Assembly (NCBI RefSeq): GCF_030362815.1
Contig: NZ_JAUCGR010000004.1
Coordinates: 116,435 to 180,434, forward strand
Length of the DNA stretch: 64,000 nt
Direction: 5' to 3'
Origin: Cellulomonas edaphi
Lineage (GTDB): Bacteria > Actinomycetota > Actinomycetes > Actinomycetales > Cellulomonadaceae
Part shown: positions 17,016 to 25,343 of the stretch, piece by piece
How the letters are laid out: each line of letters opens with the position of its first letter
Position numbering within the stretch: position 1 is the stretch's first letter
Program-made: the position numbers and the translations under genes
Notes under the pieces: generated by a model
Databases searched by the model: none
What the model saw: only the letters and a program-made list of their open reading frames with translations
Told to the model about the DNA's origin: nothing

Positions 17016-17049
17016 CCGAGGCGGTCGACGAGCTCGTCGGCCGCCTCGG
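17016..17049 (+). terminator. Terminator after alkaline phosphatase
   Basis: Sixteen-base arms (CCGAGGCGGTCGACGA and its partner) meet with no more than one mismatched pair and a very small loop, 24 bases after the phosphatase stop. Confidence 0.7.
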
Positions 17050-17205
17050 CGTCGCGGGTGCGCTGCGCGGGTGTTGCCCGAGCGGTGCCGCGCATGGCCC
17101 CCGCGCCGGAGGACGCAGGCCCCCGCAAAGTGCGCGATTCGCCCGACAGGACGACAGTGACAAGTCCGGGGGGACTCACAACAAATACACAGGGAGGTGT
17201 TCCCC

Positions 17206-19563
17206 ATGGCAAGGATCGGACGAAGGACCGCCGCGATCGGGACGGCGTTCGCGCTGGCGTTCGCGGCGGGTGGAACGGCCATCGCGGCCAACGTGTCCAG
17301 CGAGGACCAGGCGCTGGCACCCACGCGGCAACCAGCCGCCAAGACGATCGAGCAGAGGGTCAACCGGCTGCTGGCGCGCATGACCACGCAGGAGAAGCTC
17401 CAGCAGGTCCAGCTACTCTCCGACGGTCAGGTCACCGACGCCGACGCCAAGGCCGGCGTCGGATCGGTGTTCAGCCTCGTCGACGCCGAGCAGATCAACC
17501 ACCTGCAGCACGTCGCCGTCGAGCAGTCCCGGCTGCACATCCCCATCTTGTTCGCCTACGACACCATCCACGGCTACCGGACGATCTTCCCGGTGCCTCT
17601 CGGCGCCGCGAGCTCCTTCGACCCCGCCGTGGGCCGCACCGACGCCGCCGTCGGCGCGAAGGAGTCCGCCATCCAGGGCCTCAAGCAGGTCTACAGCCCC
17701 ATGGTCGACGTCTCGCACGAACCGCGCTGGGGCCGCATCGTCGAGGGCGCGGGGGAGGACCCGTACCTGGGCTCGGTGTTCGCGGCGGCCCGCGTCAAGG
17801 GCACCCAGGGCACCGACTACAGCGCGCGCAACAAGGTCGTTGCGAGCGTGAAGCACTACGTCGGCTACGGCCAGCCCGAGGGCGGGCGTGACTACAACAC
17901 CACTGACATGTCGGAGCAGCGGCTCCGCAACCTGTACCTCCCGCCGTTCAAGGCCGCCATCGACGCCGGCGCCGACACGGTGATGTGCTCCTTCAACTCC
18001 CTCAACGGGGTTCCCGGGTGCGCCAACAAGTACACCGAGACCGACATCCTGAAGAAGGAGTGGGGCTTCGACGGCTTCATCGAGAGCGACTACACCGCCG
18101 TCGCCGAGCTGCGGGCCTGCCCGCCGGTGAAGCCCGACGAGGGCCCGTGCGGCCACGGCATCGCCGCCGACGGCCCCGACGCGGGCGCCGCGGCACTGAT
18201 GGCCGGCACCGACTCGGAGATGGTCAGCACCTACCTGCGCGACTACGGCAAGGAGCTGCTGAGCGACGGGAAGATCTCGATCACCCGCCTCAACGACGCG
18301 GTGAAGCGCATCCTGCGCGTCAAGTTCCGCGCGGGCCTGTTCGAGCACCCGTACGTCGACGTCGAGAAGGCCAGCAACGCCGCGAGCTACGGCAAGCCGG
18401 CCGACCTCGCCAAGGCGCGTTGGGCCGCGGGTCGCTCGATGGTGCTGCTGAAGAACGAGGGTGAGGCGCTGCCGCTCGACACGACCAAGTCGACGGCGCT
18501 CATCGGCCCGTTCGGCCAGACGGTCGACGAGATGCTCGGCCCGTGGTCGGGCCGGGGCTCGGACGAGCTCGCCCCCAAGTTCGTCACGCTGCTCGACGGG
18601 TTGAAGGCGGCCAGCTCGGCGCCGGTGACGTACACGGCGGCGTGCAACCTGGCGCACAACTTCGACCCGCCCAACAACGCGGTCCCGCCCCTGACGCCCG
18701 ACGATGAGGTGTGCGCCGGACCCGGCGAGGACGGGACGTCGATCCAGGACGCCGTCAACGCCGCGAACGACGCCGACCAGGTGGTGCTCGCGCTCGGCGA
18801 GAGCGGGTTCATGAGCGGCGAGTCCAACGCCCGCAGCCAGCTGGACCTGCCGGGCTACCAGGAGGACCTGCTCAAGGCGGTCGCCGCCACGGGCAAGCCC
18901 GTCGTGGTGGTGCTGTTCAACGGCCGGCCGCTGGACCTCACGGGGGTCGTCGACAAGCCGGCGGCGATCCTCGAGGCCTGGTTCCCGGGCACCGAGGGCG
19001 GCAACGCCGTCGCCGACGTGCTCTACGGCAAGGTCAATCCCGGCGGCAAACTGCCCGTGACGTTCCCGCGGGGCGTGGGCACCGTGCCGACGTACTACAA
19101 CCACGAGCCGTCGGGACGTCCGTGCGACCCGACCTTCAAGTGGAACTCGCGGTACCGCGACCTGCCCACGTGCGAGCCGCTGTTCTCGTTCGGCTACGGC
19201 CTGAGCTACACGTCGTTCGACATCTCCAAGCCGGCCCTGAGCAAGACGAAGGTGGGGCGCAACGGCAGCGTGACGGTCTCCATGAACGTGAAGAACACGG
19301 GCGACCGAGCCGGCGACGAGGTGGTGCAGCTCTACATCCACGACCCCGTCGCGAGCCTGTCCCAGCCGGTGCGCCGGCTGCGCGGCTTCGAGCGCGTGAC
19401 GCTCGACGCCGGGGAGTCCACGAAGGTGACGTTCACCCTCGACAAGAGCGACTTCGGCTTCTACGACAACCGGGGCAAGTTCGTGGTGGAGCCGGGGGAG
19501 ATCCAGGTGTTCGGCGGGGACTCGTCCGCCGCCACCGAGACCGCCTCGTTCACGGTCAAGTGA
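17206..19563 (+). CDS. Secreted GH3 beta-glucosidase, BglX type
   Basis: Hydrolyses terminal beta-linked glucose or xylose from oligosaccharides outside the cell. The 785-residue product has a signal peptide (to about residue 30), the GH3 TIM-barrel domain with KHYVGYG and the nucleophile Asp295 in FIESDYTAV, an alpha/beta sandwich with the probable acid/base Glu539 in FMSGESNAR, and a C-terminal Fn3-like domain from about residue 660. The barrel loop CPPVKPDEGPCGHG carries two extra cysteines. The ATG is fixed by GGGAGG seven bases upstream. It fits cello- or laminari-oligosaccharide use in a cellulolytic actinobacterium. Confidence 0.93.
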   Translation: MARIGRRTAAIGTAFALAFAAGGTAIAANVSSEDQALAPTRQPAAKTIEQRVNRLLARMTTQEKLQQVQLLSDGQVTDADAKAGVGSVFSLVDAEQINHLQHVAVEQSRLHIPILFAYDTIHGYRTIFPVPLGAASSFDPAVGRTDAAVGAKESAIQGLKQVYSPMVDVSHEPRWGRIVEGAGEDPYLGSVFAAARVKGTQGTDYSARNKVVASVKHYVGYGQPEGGRDYNTTDMSEQRLRNLYLPPFKAAIDAGADTVMCSFNSLNGVPGCANKYTETDILKKEWGFDGFIESDYTAVAELRACPPVKPDEGPCGHGIAADGPDAGAAALMAGTDSEMVSTYLRDYGKELLSDGKISITRLNDAVKRILRVKFRAGLFEHPYVDVEKASNAASYGKPADLAKARWAAGRSMVLLKNEGEALPLDTTKSTALIGPFGQTVDEMLGPWSGRGSDELAPKFVTLLDGLKAASSAPVTYTAACNLAHNFDPPNNAVPPLTPDDEVCAGPGEDGTSIQDAVNAANDADQVVLALGESGFMSGESNARSQLDLPGYQEDLLKAVAATGKPVVVVLFNGRPLDLTGVVDKPAAILEAWFPGTEGGNAVADVLYGKVNPGGKLPVTFPRGVGTVPTYYNHEPSGRPCDPTFKWNSRYRDLPTCEPLFSFGYGLSYTSFDISKPALSKTKVGRNGSVTVSMNVKNTGDRAGDEVVQLYIHDPVASLSQPVRRLRGFERVTLDAGESTKVTFTLDKSDFGFYDNRGKFVVEPGEIQVFGGDSSAATETASFTVK

Positions 19564-19587
19564 CGCGCTAGGCCCGTCGCGTCGCGC

Positions 19588-19615
19588 AGCGGCCCTCGTC
19601 CCGACGAGGGCCGCT
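19588..19615 (+). terminator. Terminator after beta-glucosidase
   Basis: A perfect 13-base stem (AGCGGCCCTCGTC / GACGAGGGCCGCT) closes on CC, 24 bases past the stop codon. Confidence 0.85.
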
Positions 19616-19695
19616 GTCGTGCGCTGACCTGGGCGAATCGCCCTGTCTTGCGCCGACGTGGCAGAATCTCGCGGTCATTGAGCCGGGAGGTGAGC

Positions 19696-20325
19696 ATGCA
19701 GGGCGAGTCGGGATCGTCGCGACCGGTGTTCGTCGACCCCTCGGGCCGTCGTGGGCGCACGGTGCGCCGCATCATGTGGGCCGCCGGCGGCCTGTGCGGG
19801 CTCTACGCCGTGCTCGTCGTGGTGGCTCTCCTCCTCCCGGTCGGCCTGAACCGGCTCGTGATCCCCGGCCTGGGCCCGCTGCTTCCGGGTCCCGTCGCGC
19901 CCGCGCTGGCCGACGCCGGGCCCGACTCCCGGTCGCCGTCGAGCCTGCTCACGCCGTCGGGCGCGCCGTCCACCCGCTCCGCATCGGACGACGAGGACGC
20001 GTCGGGCGGCGGTGCGGCACCACAGGCCCGCACCATCGCGACGACGGATCGCACCACCGCGGAGGCCACCGCGCGTCCTCGGGCGACCGCCAGCGCGCGC
20101 CCGACGCGCAGCGCGTCGCCCACCGCACCGGCGACGGCCACGCCGTCGCCCGCCGCGACCACGACGCCCTCGCCGTCCGGCACGCCGTCGGCGACGCCGA
20201 GCGCACGCCCGGGCGCCTCGGGGACCGCGCCGGGCCACTCCGGCGACCGCGGCGGGGGCAAGCCCACGGCGAAGCCTCAGCCGGCCGCGACCAAGACGCC
20301 GCACCCGCACCCCACGAAGGGCTGA
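19696..20325 (+). CDS. Membrane-anchored Ser/Thr/Pro/Ala-rich protein
   Basis: A 209-residue protein not recognised as a family. A basic N-terminus is followed by one membrane helix (about 32-55, GGLCGLYAVLVVVALLLPV) and a 130-residue external region of Ala, Ser, Thr and Pro with almost no hydrophobics, ending basic (KPTAKPQPAATKTPHPHPTKG region). Such regions act as wall-spanning stalks, often O-glycosylated. It ends 5 bases before the deacetylase/glycosyltransferase gene, so it is probably an accessory subunit of that polysaccharide system. GGGAGG precedes the ATG; a GTG six bases upstream is possible. Confidence 0.7.
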   Translation: MQGESGSSRPVFVDPSGRRGRTVRRIMWAAGGLCGLYAVLVVVALLLPVGLNRLVIPGLGPLLPGPVAPALADAGPDSRSPSSLLTPSGAPSTRSASDDEDASGGGAAPQARTIATTDRTTAEATARPRATASARPTRSASPTAPATATPSPAATTTPSPSGTPSATPSARPGASGTAPGHSGDRGGGKPTAKPQPAATKTPHPHPTKG

Positions 20326-20330
20326 CCGGC

Positions 20331-22484
20331 GTGCTGGACGAGCTGGTCGAGCTCTCGGCTGCGCCCTCGCGCCGCCGGGCCGTGCACGCGGAGTACGCGA
20401 CGCCGCGCCGGGCGGTCGCGCACTGGGTGCTGCTCGTGGCGGTGCTGGGCGTGCTGACGCTCGCGCTGGGGCTCCAGACGATCTCGTCGAGCGTCGGCGA
20501 GCCCGGCACCGTCGAGCCGGAGGCGGCTGTTCCCGTGCCGGCGCCGTCGGGCGGGGGCGCGGTCATCGTGCGCGACGGCGACCACCTGGCCGGTGTGGCC
20601 CTGCCCGAGCGCACGGTCGCGCTGACGTTCGACGACGGCCCCGACCCCGTGTGGACCGCGAAGGTCCTGGAGGTGCTGGCGCGGGAGCACGTGCCGGCCA
20701 CCTTCTTCGTCGTCGGCTCCCGCGCCGTCGAGGACCCCGCGCTCATCCGGAAGATCGTGGCGGGCGGGCACGAGGTGGGCGACCACACCTGGTCGCACGC
20801 CGACCTCGCGACCGTGCCGTCGTGGCGGGCGAACCTCGAGCTCTCGCTGGGCCAGCTGGGACTCGCCGGGTCGGCGGGCGTGAGCACCTCGCTGCTGCGG
20901 CCGCCCTACTCCTCGTCGCCGCGGGCGCTCGACGCGGCCCAGCTGCGCGCCGTGGAGCGCGCCACGGACGCCGGGTACCTGGTGGTGCTGACCGACCGGG
21001 ACTCGGAGGACTGGCGCCGCCCGGGGGTCGAGCAGATCGTCGCGAACGGCGGCCCGACCGGCACCGACGGCGAGGTGGTCCTGCTGCACGACGGCGGGGG
21101 CGACCGCGCCGAGACCGTCGCGGCGCTGCCCGGGCTCATCGAGAAGTACCGTGCGGCGGGCTACCGGTTCACCACCGTGTCCGACGGGCTCGGGCTCGCG
21201 GGTGGCGCCAACCGCCCGGCTGAGACGCTCCCGAGCCTGCAGGGTCGCGTGCTGGGGGTCGCCGTGCACGCGTCGTCGTGGCTCGTCGTCGTGATGGCCT
21301 GGTCGATGCTGATCTTCGGTGCGCTGACGATGATCCGGACGGTGATGGTCGTCGCGCTGGCGCGCCGGCACGTGCGGGTCTCGGCGCGCCGCGTCGCCGG
21401 GCCCGAATCGCTGCCTCCCGTCTCCGTGCTGGTCCCCGCCTACAACGAGTCGGTGGGCATCGAGCGCTCGGTGCGCTCCCTGGTGGCGAGCAACTACCCG
21501 GACCTCGAGGTGATCGTCATCGACGACGGCTCCACCGACGGCACGGGCGACGTCGTCGAGTCGCTCGGGCTCGCGGGCGTCCGGCTGGTGCGGCAGGCGA
21601 ACGCGGGCAAGGCCGCCGCGCTGCGCGCGGGCACCGCCGCGGCGTCGCACGACGTCCTCGTGATGCTCGACGGCGACACGGTGTTCGAGCCCGACACCAT
21701 CCGCCTGCTCGTCCAGGCGCTGCGGGACCCCGCGGTCGGCGCCGTGAGCGGCAACACCAAGGTGGGCAACCGCGCGGGACTGCTGGGGCGCTGGCAGCAC
21801 CTGGAGTACGTCTCCGGCTTCAACCTGGACCGGCGTCTGCAGGACCTGCTGGGCTGCATCACGACCGTGCCCGGCGCCGCGGGTGCCTTCCGGCGGCAGG
21901 CGGTCGAGGAGGCGGGCGGGCTCAGCTCGGAGACCCTCGCCGAGGACACCGACCTCACCATGGCGATCCTGCGCGCCGGGTACACCGTGGTGCACGAGGA
22001 GCGCGCCCGCGCCTGGACCGAGGCCCCCGGCAGCGTCAACGACCTGTGGCGCCAGCGTTATCGGTGGAGCTACGGCACGATGCAGAGCATGTGGAAGCAC
22101 CGCCGCGCGGTGCTCGACTCCACGACCTCAGGGCGCCGGCTGGGCTGGATCGGCATCCCGTACCTCGTCTTCTTCCAGGTGCTCATGCCGCTGGTCGCGC
22201 CCGCCATCGACCTGTTCGCGCTCTACGGCCTGCTCACGGGCAACGCCGGGCCGGTGCTCGCGGTGTGGCTAGGTTTCGCCGTGCTCCAGATGGCGGTGAC
22301 CGCCTACGGGCTGCACCTGGACGGCGAGACCCTGCGGCCGATGTGGAGCCAGCCGCTCCAGCAGGTGTTCTACCGCCAGCTCATCTACCTGGTGGTCATC
22401 CAGTCGATCGCCAGTGCCGTCGCGGGCGTGCGGCTGCCGTGGCACAAGCTGCACCGCTCGGGCGAGGTCGTGGTGCGCGCCTGA
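20331..22484 (+). CDS. Fused polysaccharide deacetylase and GT2 glycosyltransferase
   Basis: A 717-residue membrane enzyme with two catalytic parts. After one helix (about 25-45) comes an external NodB-type deacetylase: VALTFDDGPDPVW, the HTWSH metal site, RPPYSS and LLHDGGGD. A further helix (about 310-345) leads to a cytoplasmic GT2 synthase: VLVPAYNE, VIDDGSTDGT, LDGDTVFE, EDTDLT and QRYRWSYG, then C-terminal helices. The GT part resembles PgaC/NodC/hyaluronan synthases. The chain would make and de-N-acetylate an aminosugar polymer. The GTG start is the first giving the basic N-terminus. Fusion of these two activities in one chain is known in actinobacteria and some firmicutes; PgaB and PgaC are separate in E. 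coli. Confidence 0.9.
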   Translation: MLDELVELSAAPSRRRAVHAEYATPRRAVAHWVLLVAVLGVLTLALGLQTISSSVGEPGTVEPEAAVPVPAPSGGGAVIVRDGDHLAGVALPERTVALTFDDGPDPVWTAKVLEVLAREHVPATFFVVGSRAVEDPALIRKIVAGGHEVGDHTWSHADLATVPSWRANLELSLGQLGLAGSAGVSTSLLRPPYSSSPRALDAAQLRAVERATDAGYLVVLTDRDSEDWRRPGVEQIVANGGPTGTDGEVVLLHDGGGDRAETVAALPGLIEKYRAAGYRFTTVSDGLGLAGGANRPAETLPSLQGRVLGVAVHASSWLVVVMAWSMLIFGALTMIRTVMVVALARRHVRVSARRVAGPESLPPVSVLVPAYNESVGIERSVRSLVASNYPDLEVIVIDDGSTDGTGDVVESLGLAGVRLVRQANAGKAAALRAGTAAASHDVLVMLDGDTVFEPDTIRLLVQALRDPAVGAVSGNTKVGNRAGLLGRWQHLEYVSGFNLDRRLQDLLGCITTVPGAAGAFRRQAVEEAGGLSSETLAEDTDLTMAILRAGYTVVHEERARAWTEAPGSVNDLWRQRYRWSYGTMQSMWKHRRAVLDSTTSGRRLGWIGIPYLVFFQVLMPLVAPAIDLFALYGLLTGNAGPVLAVWLGFAVLQMAVTAYGLHLDGETLRPMWSQPLQQVFYRQLIYLVVIQSIASAVAGVRLPWHKLHRSGEVVVRA

Positions 22485-22492
22485 CGCGTGGG

Positions 22493-22954
22493 TCAGTGCT
22501 CGCCCTTGATCACGAAGTACGACCCGCGGATGGTCCCCGCGAGCTTCGACTTCTGCCGCGCGAACTTGAAGGCGGACAGCTCGTCGGGCACGTCCATGCC
22601 GTCGGACAGCTTGAACCCGACGGCGCGCTTCCCGCCGTCCTCGAGCGTGTAGAGCACGTTGACCGACAGGCCGGACTCGTAGAAGACGTACGCCCAGCGC
22701 ACGCCGTCCACCTCGAACTCGGTGGCCTCGAGCGCGGGGGAGGCGATCACCAGGTCGCGCTCGGAGGCGAGGACGCCGTGCACCCAGTCGACGGTCTCCC
22801 GTGCGGCGGCCGCGGGCAAGGTCGTGAAGACGTGGTCGTACTTGTTCTTGAAGTAGCGCGCCTCGTTGGCCCGCAGGCCGGCGAGCGCGTCGGCCACGGG
22901 TGAGGACTCCAGCCCGACCGTGGACACCTCGGTGAAGTCGACGACGTACGACAC
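22493..22954 (-). CDS. Hypothetical protein, 153 residues
   Basis: No family is recognised. The product is soluble, mixed alpha/beta and without signal peptide or membrane helix; notable stretches are RYFKNKYDHVFTTLP, WAYVFYESGLSVNVLYTLED and a basic end GTIRGSYFVIKGEH. The GTG start has GGGGGG close upstream and gives MSYVVDFTEV. It lies 37 bases downstream of the IclR gene on the same strand and may be cotranscribed with it. It converges on the glycosyltransferase gene with only 8 bases between stops. Codon use fits the rest of the window. Confidence 0.7.
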   Translation of the reverse strand: MSYVVDFTEVSTVGLESSPVADALAGLRANEARYFKNKYDHVFTTLPAAAARETVDWVHGVLASERDLVIASPALEATEFEVDGVRWAYVFYESGLSVNVLYTLEDGGKRAVGFKLSDGMDVPDELSAFKFARQKSKLAGTIRGSYFVIKGEH

Positions 22955-22991
22955 GTGAACCCCCCAGATCGCGAAGCGGACACCGACGAAA

Positions 22992-23726
22992 CTAGACCCT
23001 GCGGGCCAGCTCCGTGGCTGCTCCGCGCATGAGGCGGAGAAAGGTGGCGGGGTCCGCACCCTGCGCGAACGTCACGGCGAGCCCGGCGACGGGGTGCCCG
23101 GTCCGGTCGCGCATGGCCACGGCGACGGATGCGAAGCCGGGAGTCACGTCGCCGTGCTCCGACGCCCAGCCGTCGCGCCGCACCGCGGTGAGGATGGTCC
23201 GCAGCTCGGACAGCCGCCGGGGCCCGACGCCCGTCCGGTCGACGAACGCCTCGCGCGAGGGGAACAGCGCGCGGACCTGCGCGGACGGGAGGTCGGCGAG
23301 GATCGCGCGCCCGCTCGCCGTGAGGTGGGCGGGCAGGCGGACGCCGACGTCGGTGACCAGGACGGGTCGTCCGACGGCGCGCTCCTCGACCACGTAGAGC
23401 ACGTCGCGGCCGTGCAGCACCGCGAGGTGGGCGCTCTCGCCCACCTGGTCGACGAGCCGCGCGAGCACCGGCCGGGCCGCGCGGGCCAGCGGCGCCTGGC
23501 GTGAGTAGGCGGAGCCGAGCTCGAACGCGGCGAGGCCCAGCCCGTAGCGGCGCTCCTCGGGCAGATGGACCACGAACCCGTGCTCCGCCAGGACGGTCAG
23601 CAGGTGGTAGGTCGTCGAGCGGGGGAGCTCCAGCGCGGCGGCCAGCGAGGCCGCGGGCAGCGGGCCGGTGCGGGACAGGTGGCGGAGCAGGCGCAGGGTC
23701 GCATCGGCGGCCGGCACGGAACTCAC
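22992..23726 (-). CDS. IclR-family regulator of histidine utilisation
   Basis: A 244-residue regulator with a winged helix-turn-helix (about 8-65, SLAAALELPRSTTYHLLTVLAEHGFV) and the IclR effector domain (LTASGRAILADLP, DVTPGFASVAVAMRD). It is divergent from hutH with 87 bases between start codons and an 18-base palindrome in the middle, so it most likely controls the hut operon and itself. Elsewhere HutC of the GntR family does this in gamma-proteobacteria; in actinobacteria IclR proteins are found in that place. The effector is probably histidine or urocanate, by inference from position. The GTG start follows GGAGGG. Confidence 0.9.
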   Translation of the reverse strand: MSSVPAADATLRLLRHLSRTGPLPAASLAAALELPRSTTYHLLTVLAEHGFVVHLPEERRYGLGLAAFELGSAYSRQAPLARAARPVLARLVDQVGESAHLAVLHGRDVLYVVEERAVGRPVLVTDVGVRLPAHLTASGRAILADLPSAQVRALFPSREAFVDRTGVGPRRLSELRTILTAVRRDGWASEHGDVTPGFASVAVAMRDRTGHPVAGLAVTFAQGADPATFLRLMRGAATELARRV

Positions 23727-23742
23727 GATGCCCTCCGGTGAG

Positions 23743-23760
23743 TGTCTGAGATCCCAGACA
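23743..23760. promoter_or_regulatory. Palindromic hut operator
   Basis: TGTCTGAGATCCCAGACA has perfect 6-base arms (TGTCTG/CAGACA) and a near-symmetrical centre (GATC). It lies midway between the IclR and hutH starts. TACTGT on the minus strand and CAGTAT on the plus strand, both at its right flank, are possible -10 elements, so a bound dimer would block both promoters. Confidence 0.75.
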
Positions 23761-23813
23761 GTATCGCTCGACGCGGTCTTCGCGCGGGTGCTCCACCGGC
23801 GGTGTCATGAACC

Positions 23814-25343
23814 ATGCAGACCACCACAGTCGTCGTGGGCACCGGCCCGGTCGCCGTCGACGAGATCGTCGCCGTGGCGCGGCACGGCGCAAGAGTGCAG
23901 CTGTCCGACGAGGCGCGAGCGGCCATGGAGCAGGGCCGCGACGTCGTCGACCGGCTGGCCGCCGACACCCAGCCGCACTACGGCATCTCCACCGGCTTCG
24001 GCGCCCTGGCCACCGTGTCGATCCCGGCCGAGCGGCGGCGCGACCTGCAGCGCAGCCTCGTCCGGTCGCACGCGGCGAGCACCGGGCCCGAGGTCGAGCG
24101 CGAGGTGGTCCGGGCCCTCATGCTGCTGCGGCTGTCGACGCTCGCGACCGGCCGCACCGGCGTCCGCGCGGAGGTGGCCGCCGCGTACGCCGCGATGATC
24201 GACGCGGGCGTGACGCCGATCGTGCGCGAGTACGGATCGCTGGGCTGCTCGGGCGATCTCGCCCCGCTGGCCCACTGCGCGCTCGCGCTGATGGGCGAGG
24301 GCGAGGTGCGGGACGCGGCCGGAGCGCGCATGACGCCGGGCCAGGCCGGGCTGACGCCCGTGACCCTGACCGAGAAGGAGGGGCTCGCCCTCATCAACGG
24401 GACCGACGGCATGCTCGGCATGCTCACGCTCGCGCTGCACGACCTCGACCTGCTCCTGACCACCGCCGACGTGGCCGCCGCGATGTCCGTCGAGTCGCTG
24501 CTCGGCACCGATGCGGTGTTCGCCGACGACCTCCAGGTGCTGCGGCCGCACCCCGGGCAGGCCGCCTCGGCCGCCACCATCCGGGCCGTCCTCGAGGGGT
24601 CGGGGATCATGGCGAGCCACAAGACGCCGGACTGCACGCGCGTGCAGGACGCCTACTCGCTGCGGTGCGCCCCGCAGGTGCACGGCGCGGCGCGCGACAC
24701 GCTCGCGCACGCCCGGGTGGTCGCCGAGCGCGAGCTCGCGGCCGCCATCGACAACCCCGTCATCACGCCCGACGGACGCGTCGAGTCCAACGGCAACTTC
24801 CACGGCGCACCGGTCGCCTACGTGCTCGACTTCCTCGCGATCGCCGTGGCCGACGTCGCGAGCATGTCCGAGCGCCGCACGGACCGCTTCCTCGACGTCG
24901 CGCGCAACCACGGGCTGCCGCCGTTCCTCGCGCACGACCCGGGCGTCGACTCCGGGCTGATGATCGCGCAGTACACGGCCGCGGGACTCGTCTCGGAGCT
25001 CAAGCGGCTGGCGGTGCCGGCGAGCGTCGACTCGATCCCGTCGTCGGCGATGCAGGAGGACCACGTCTCGATGGGGTGGCACGCGGCCCGCAAGCTCCGC
25101 CGTTCGATCGACGCGCTGGCCCGCGTGCTCGGCATCGAGGTCCTCACGGCGGCGCGCGCGATCGACCTGCGGGCGCCGCTGCAGCCGTCCCCGGCGACGG
25201 GCGCTGTCCGCGACCTGCTCCGCGCGCGCGGCATCCCCGGTCCCGGGCCGGACACCTACCTCTCGCCCGATCTCGAGACCGCCGCCGACGCCGTCCGCGA
25301 GGGCGCGGTCGCCGACGCCGCACTGACAGGAGCCTCGTTGTGA
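23814..25343 (+). CDS. hutH: Histidine ammonia-lyase
   Basis: Converts L-histidine to urocanate and ammonia, the first step of the pathway. The 509-residue length is typical. The residues that cyclise to the MIO electrophile are Cys145-Ser146-Gly147 in [14 protein letters not shown], a Cys-Ser-Gly variant of the common Ala-Ser-Gly. Other family blocks are [37 protein letters not shown] and [10 protein letters not shown]. It is the first gene of a five-gene operon; its stop overlaps the hutU start by 4 bases (GTGA). The Shine-Dalgarno sequence before the ATG is weak. Confidence 0.97.
   Translation: MQTTTVVVGTGPVAVDEIVAVARHGARVQLSDEARAAMEQGRDVVDRLAADTQPHYGISTGFGALATVSIPAERRRDLQRSLVRSHAASTGPEVEREVVRALMLLRLSTLATGRTGVRAEVAAAYAAMIDAGVTPIVREYGSLGCSGDLAPLAHCALALMGEGEVRDAAGARMTPGQAGLTPVTLTEKEGLALINGTDGMLGMLTLALHDLDLLLTTADVAAAMSVESLLGTDAVFADDLQVLRPHPGQAASAATIRAVLEGSGIMASHKTPDCTRVQDAYSLRCAPQVHGAARDTLAHARVVAERELAAAIDNPVITPDGRVESNGNFHGAPVAYVLDFLAIAVADVASMSERRTDRFLDVARNHGLPPFLAHDPGVDSGLMIAQYTAAGLVSELKRLAVPASVDSIPSSAMQEDHVSMGWHAARKLRRSIDALARVLGIEVLTAARAIDLRAPLQPSPATGAVRDLLRARGIPGPGPDTYLSPDLETAADAVREGAVADAALTGASL

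Noticed and set aside
15397..17163. A 588-codon minus-strand frame through the alkaline phosphatase, including a PDSQAV repeat from the tandem array
   Set aside because: It opposes a phosphatase with all catalytic motifs. The repeat peptide is a by-product of the 18-base DNA repeat, whose length is a multiple of three.
20012..21223. A 403-codon plus-strand frame overlapping the stalk and deacetylase genes
   Set aside because: It is Arg/Pro/Ala-rich shadow coding in the third frame of two real genes and has no domain.
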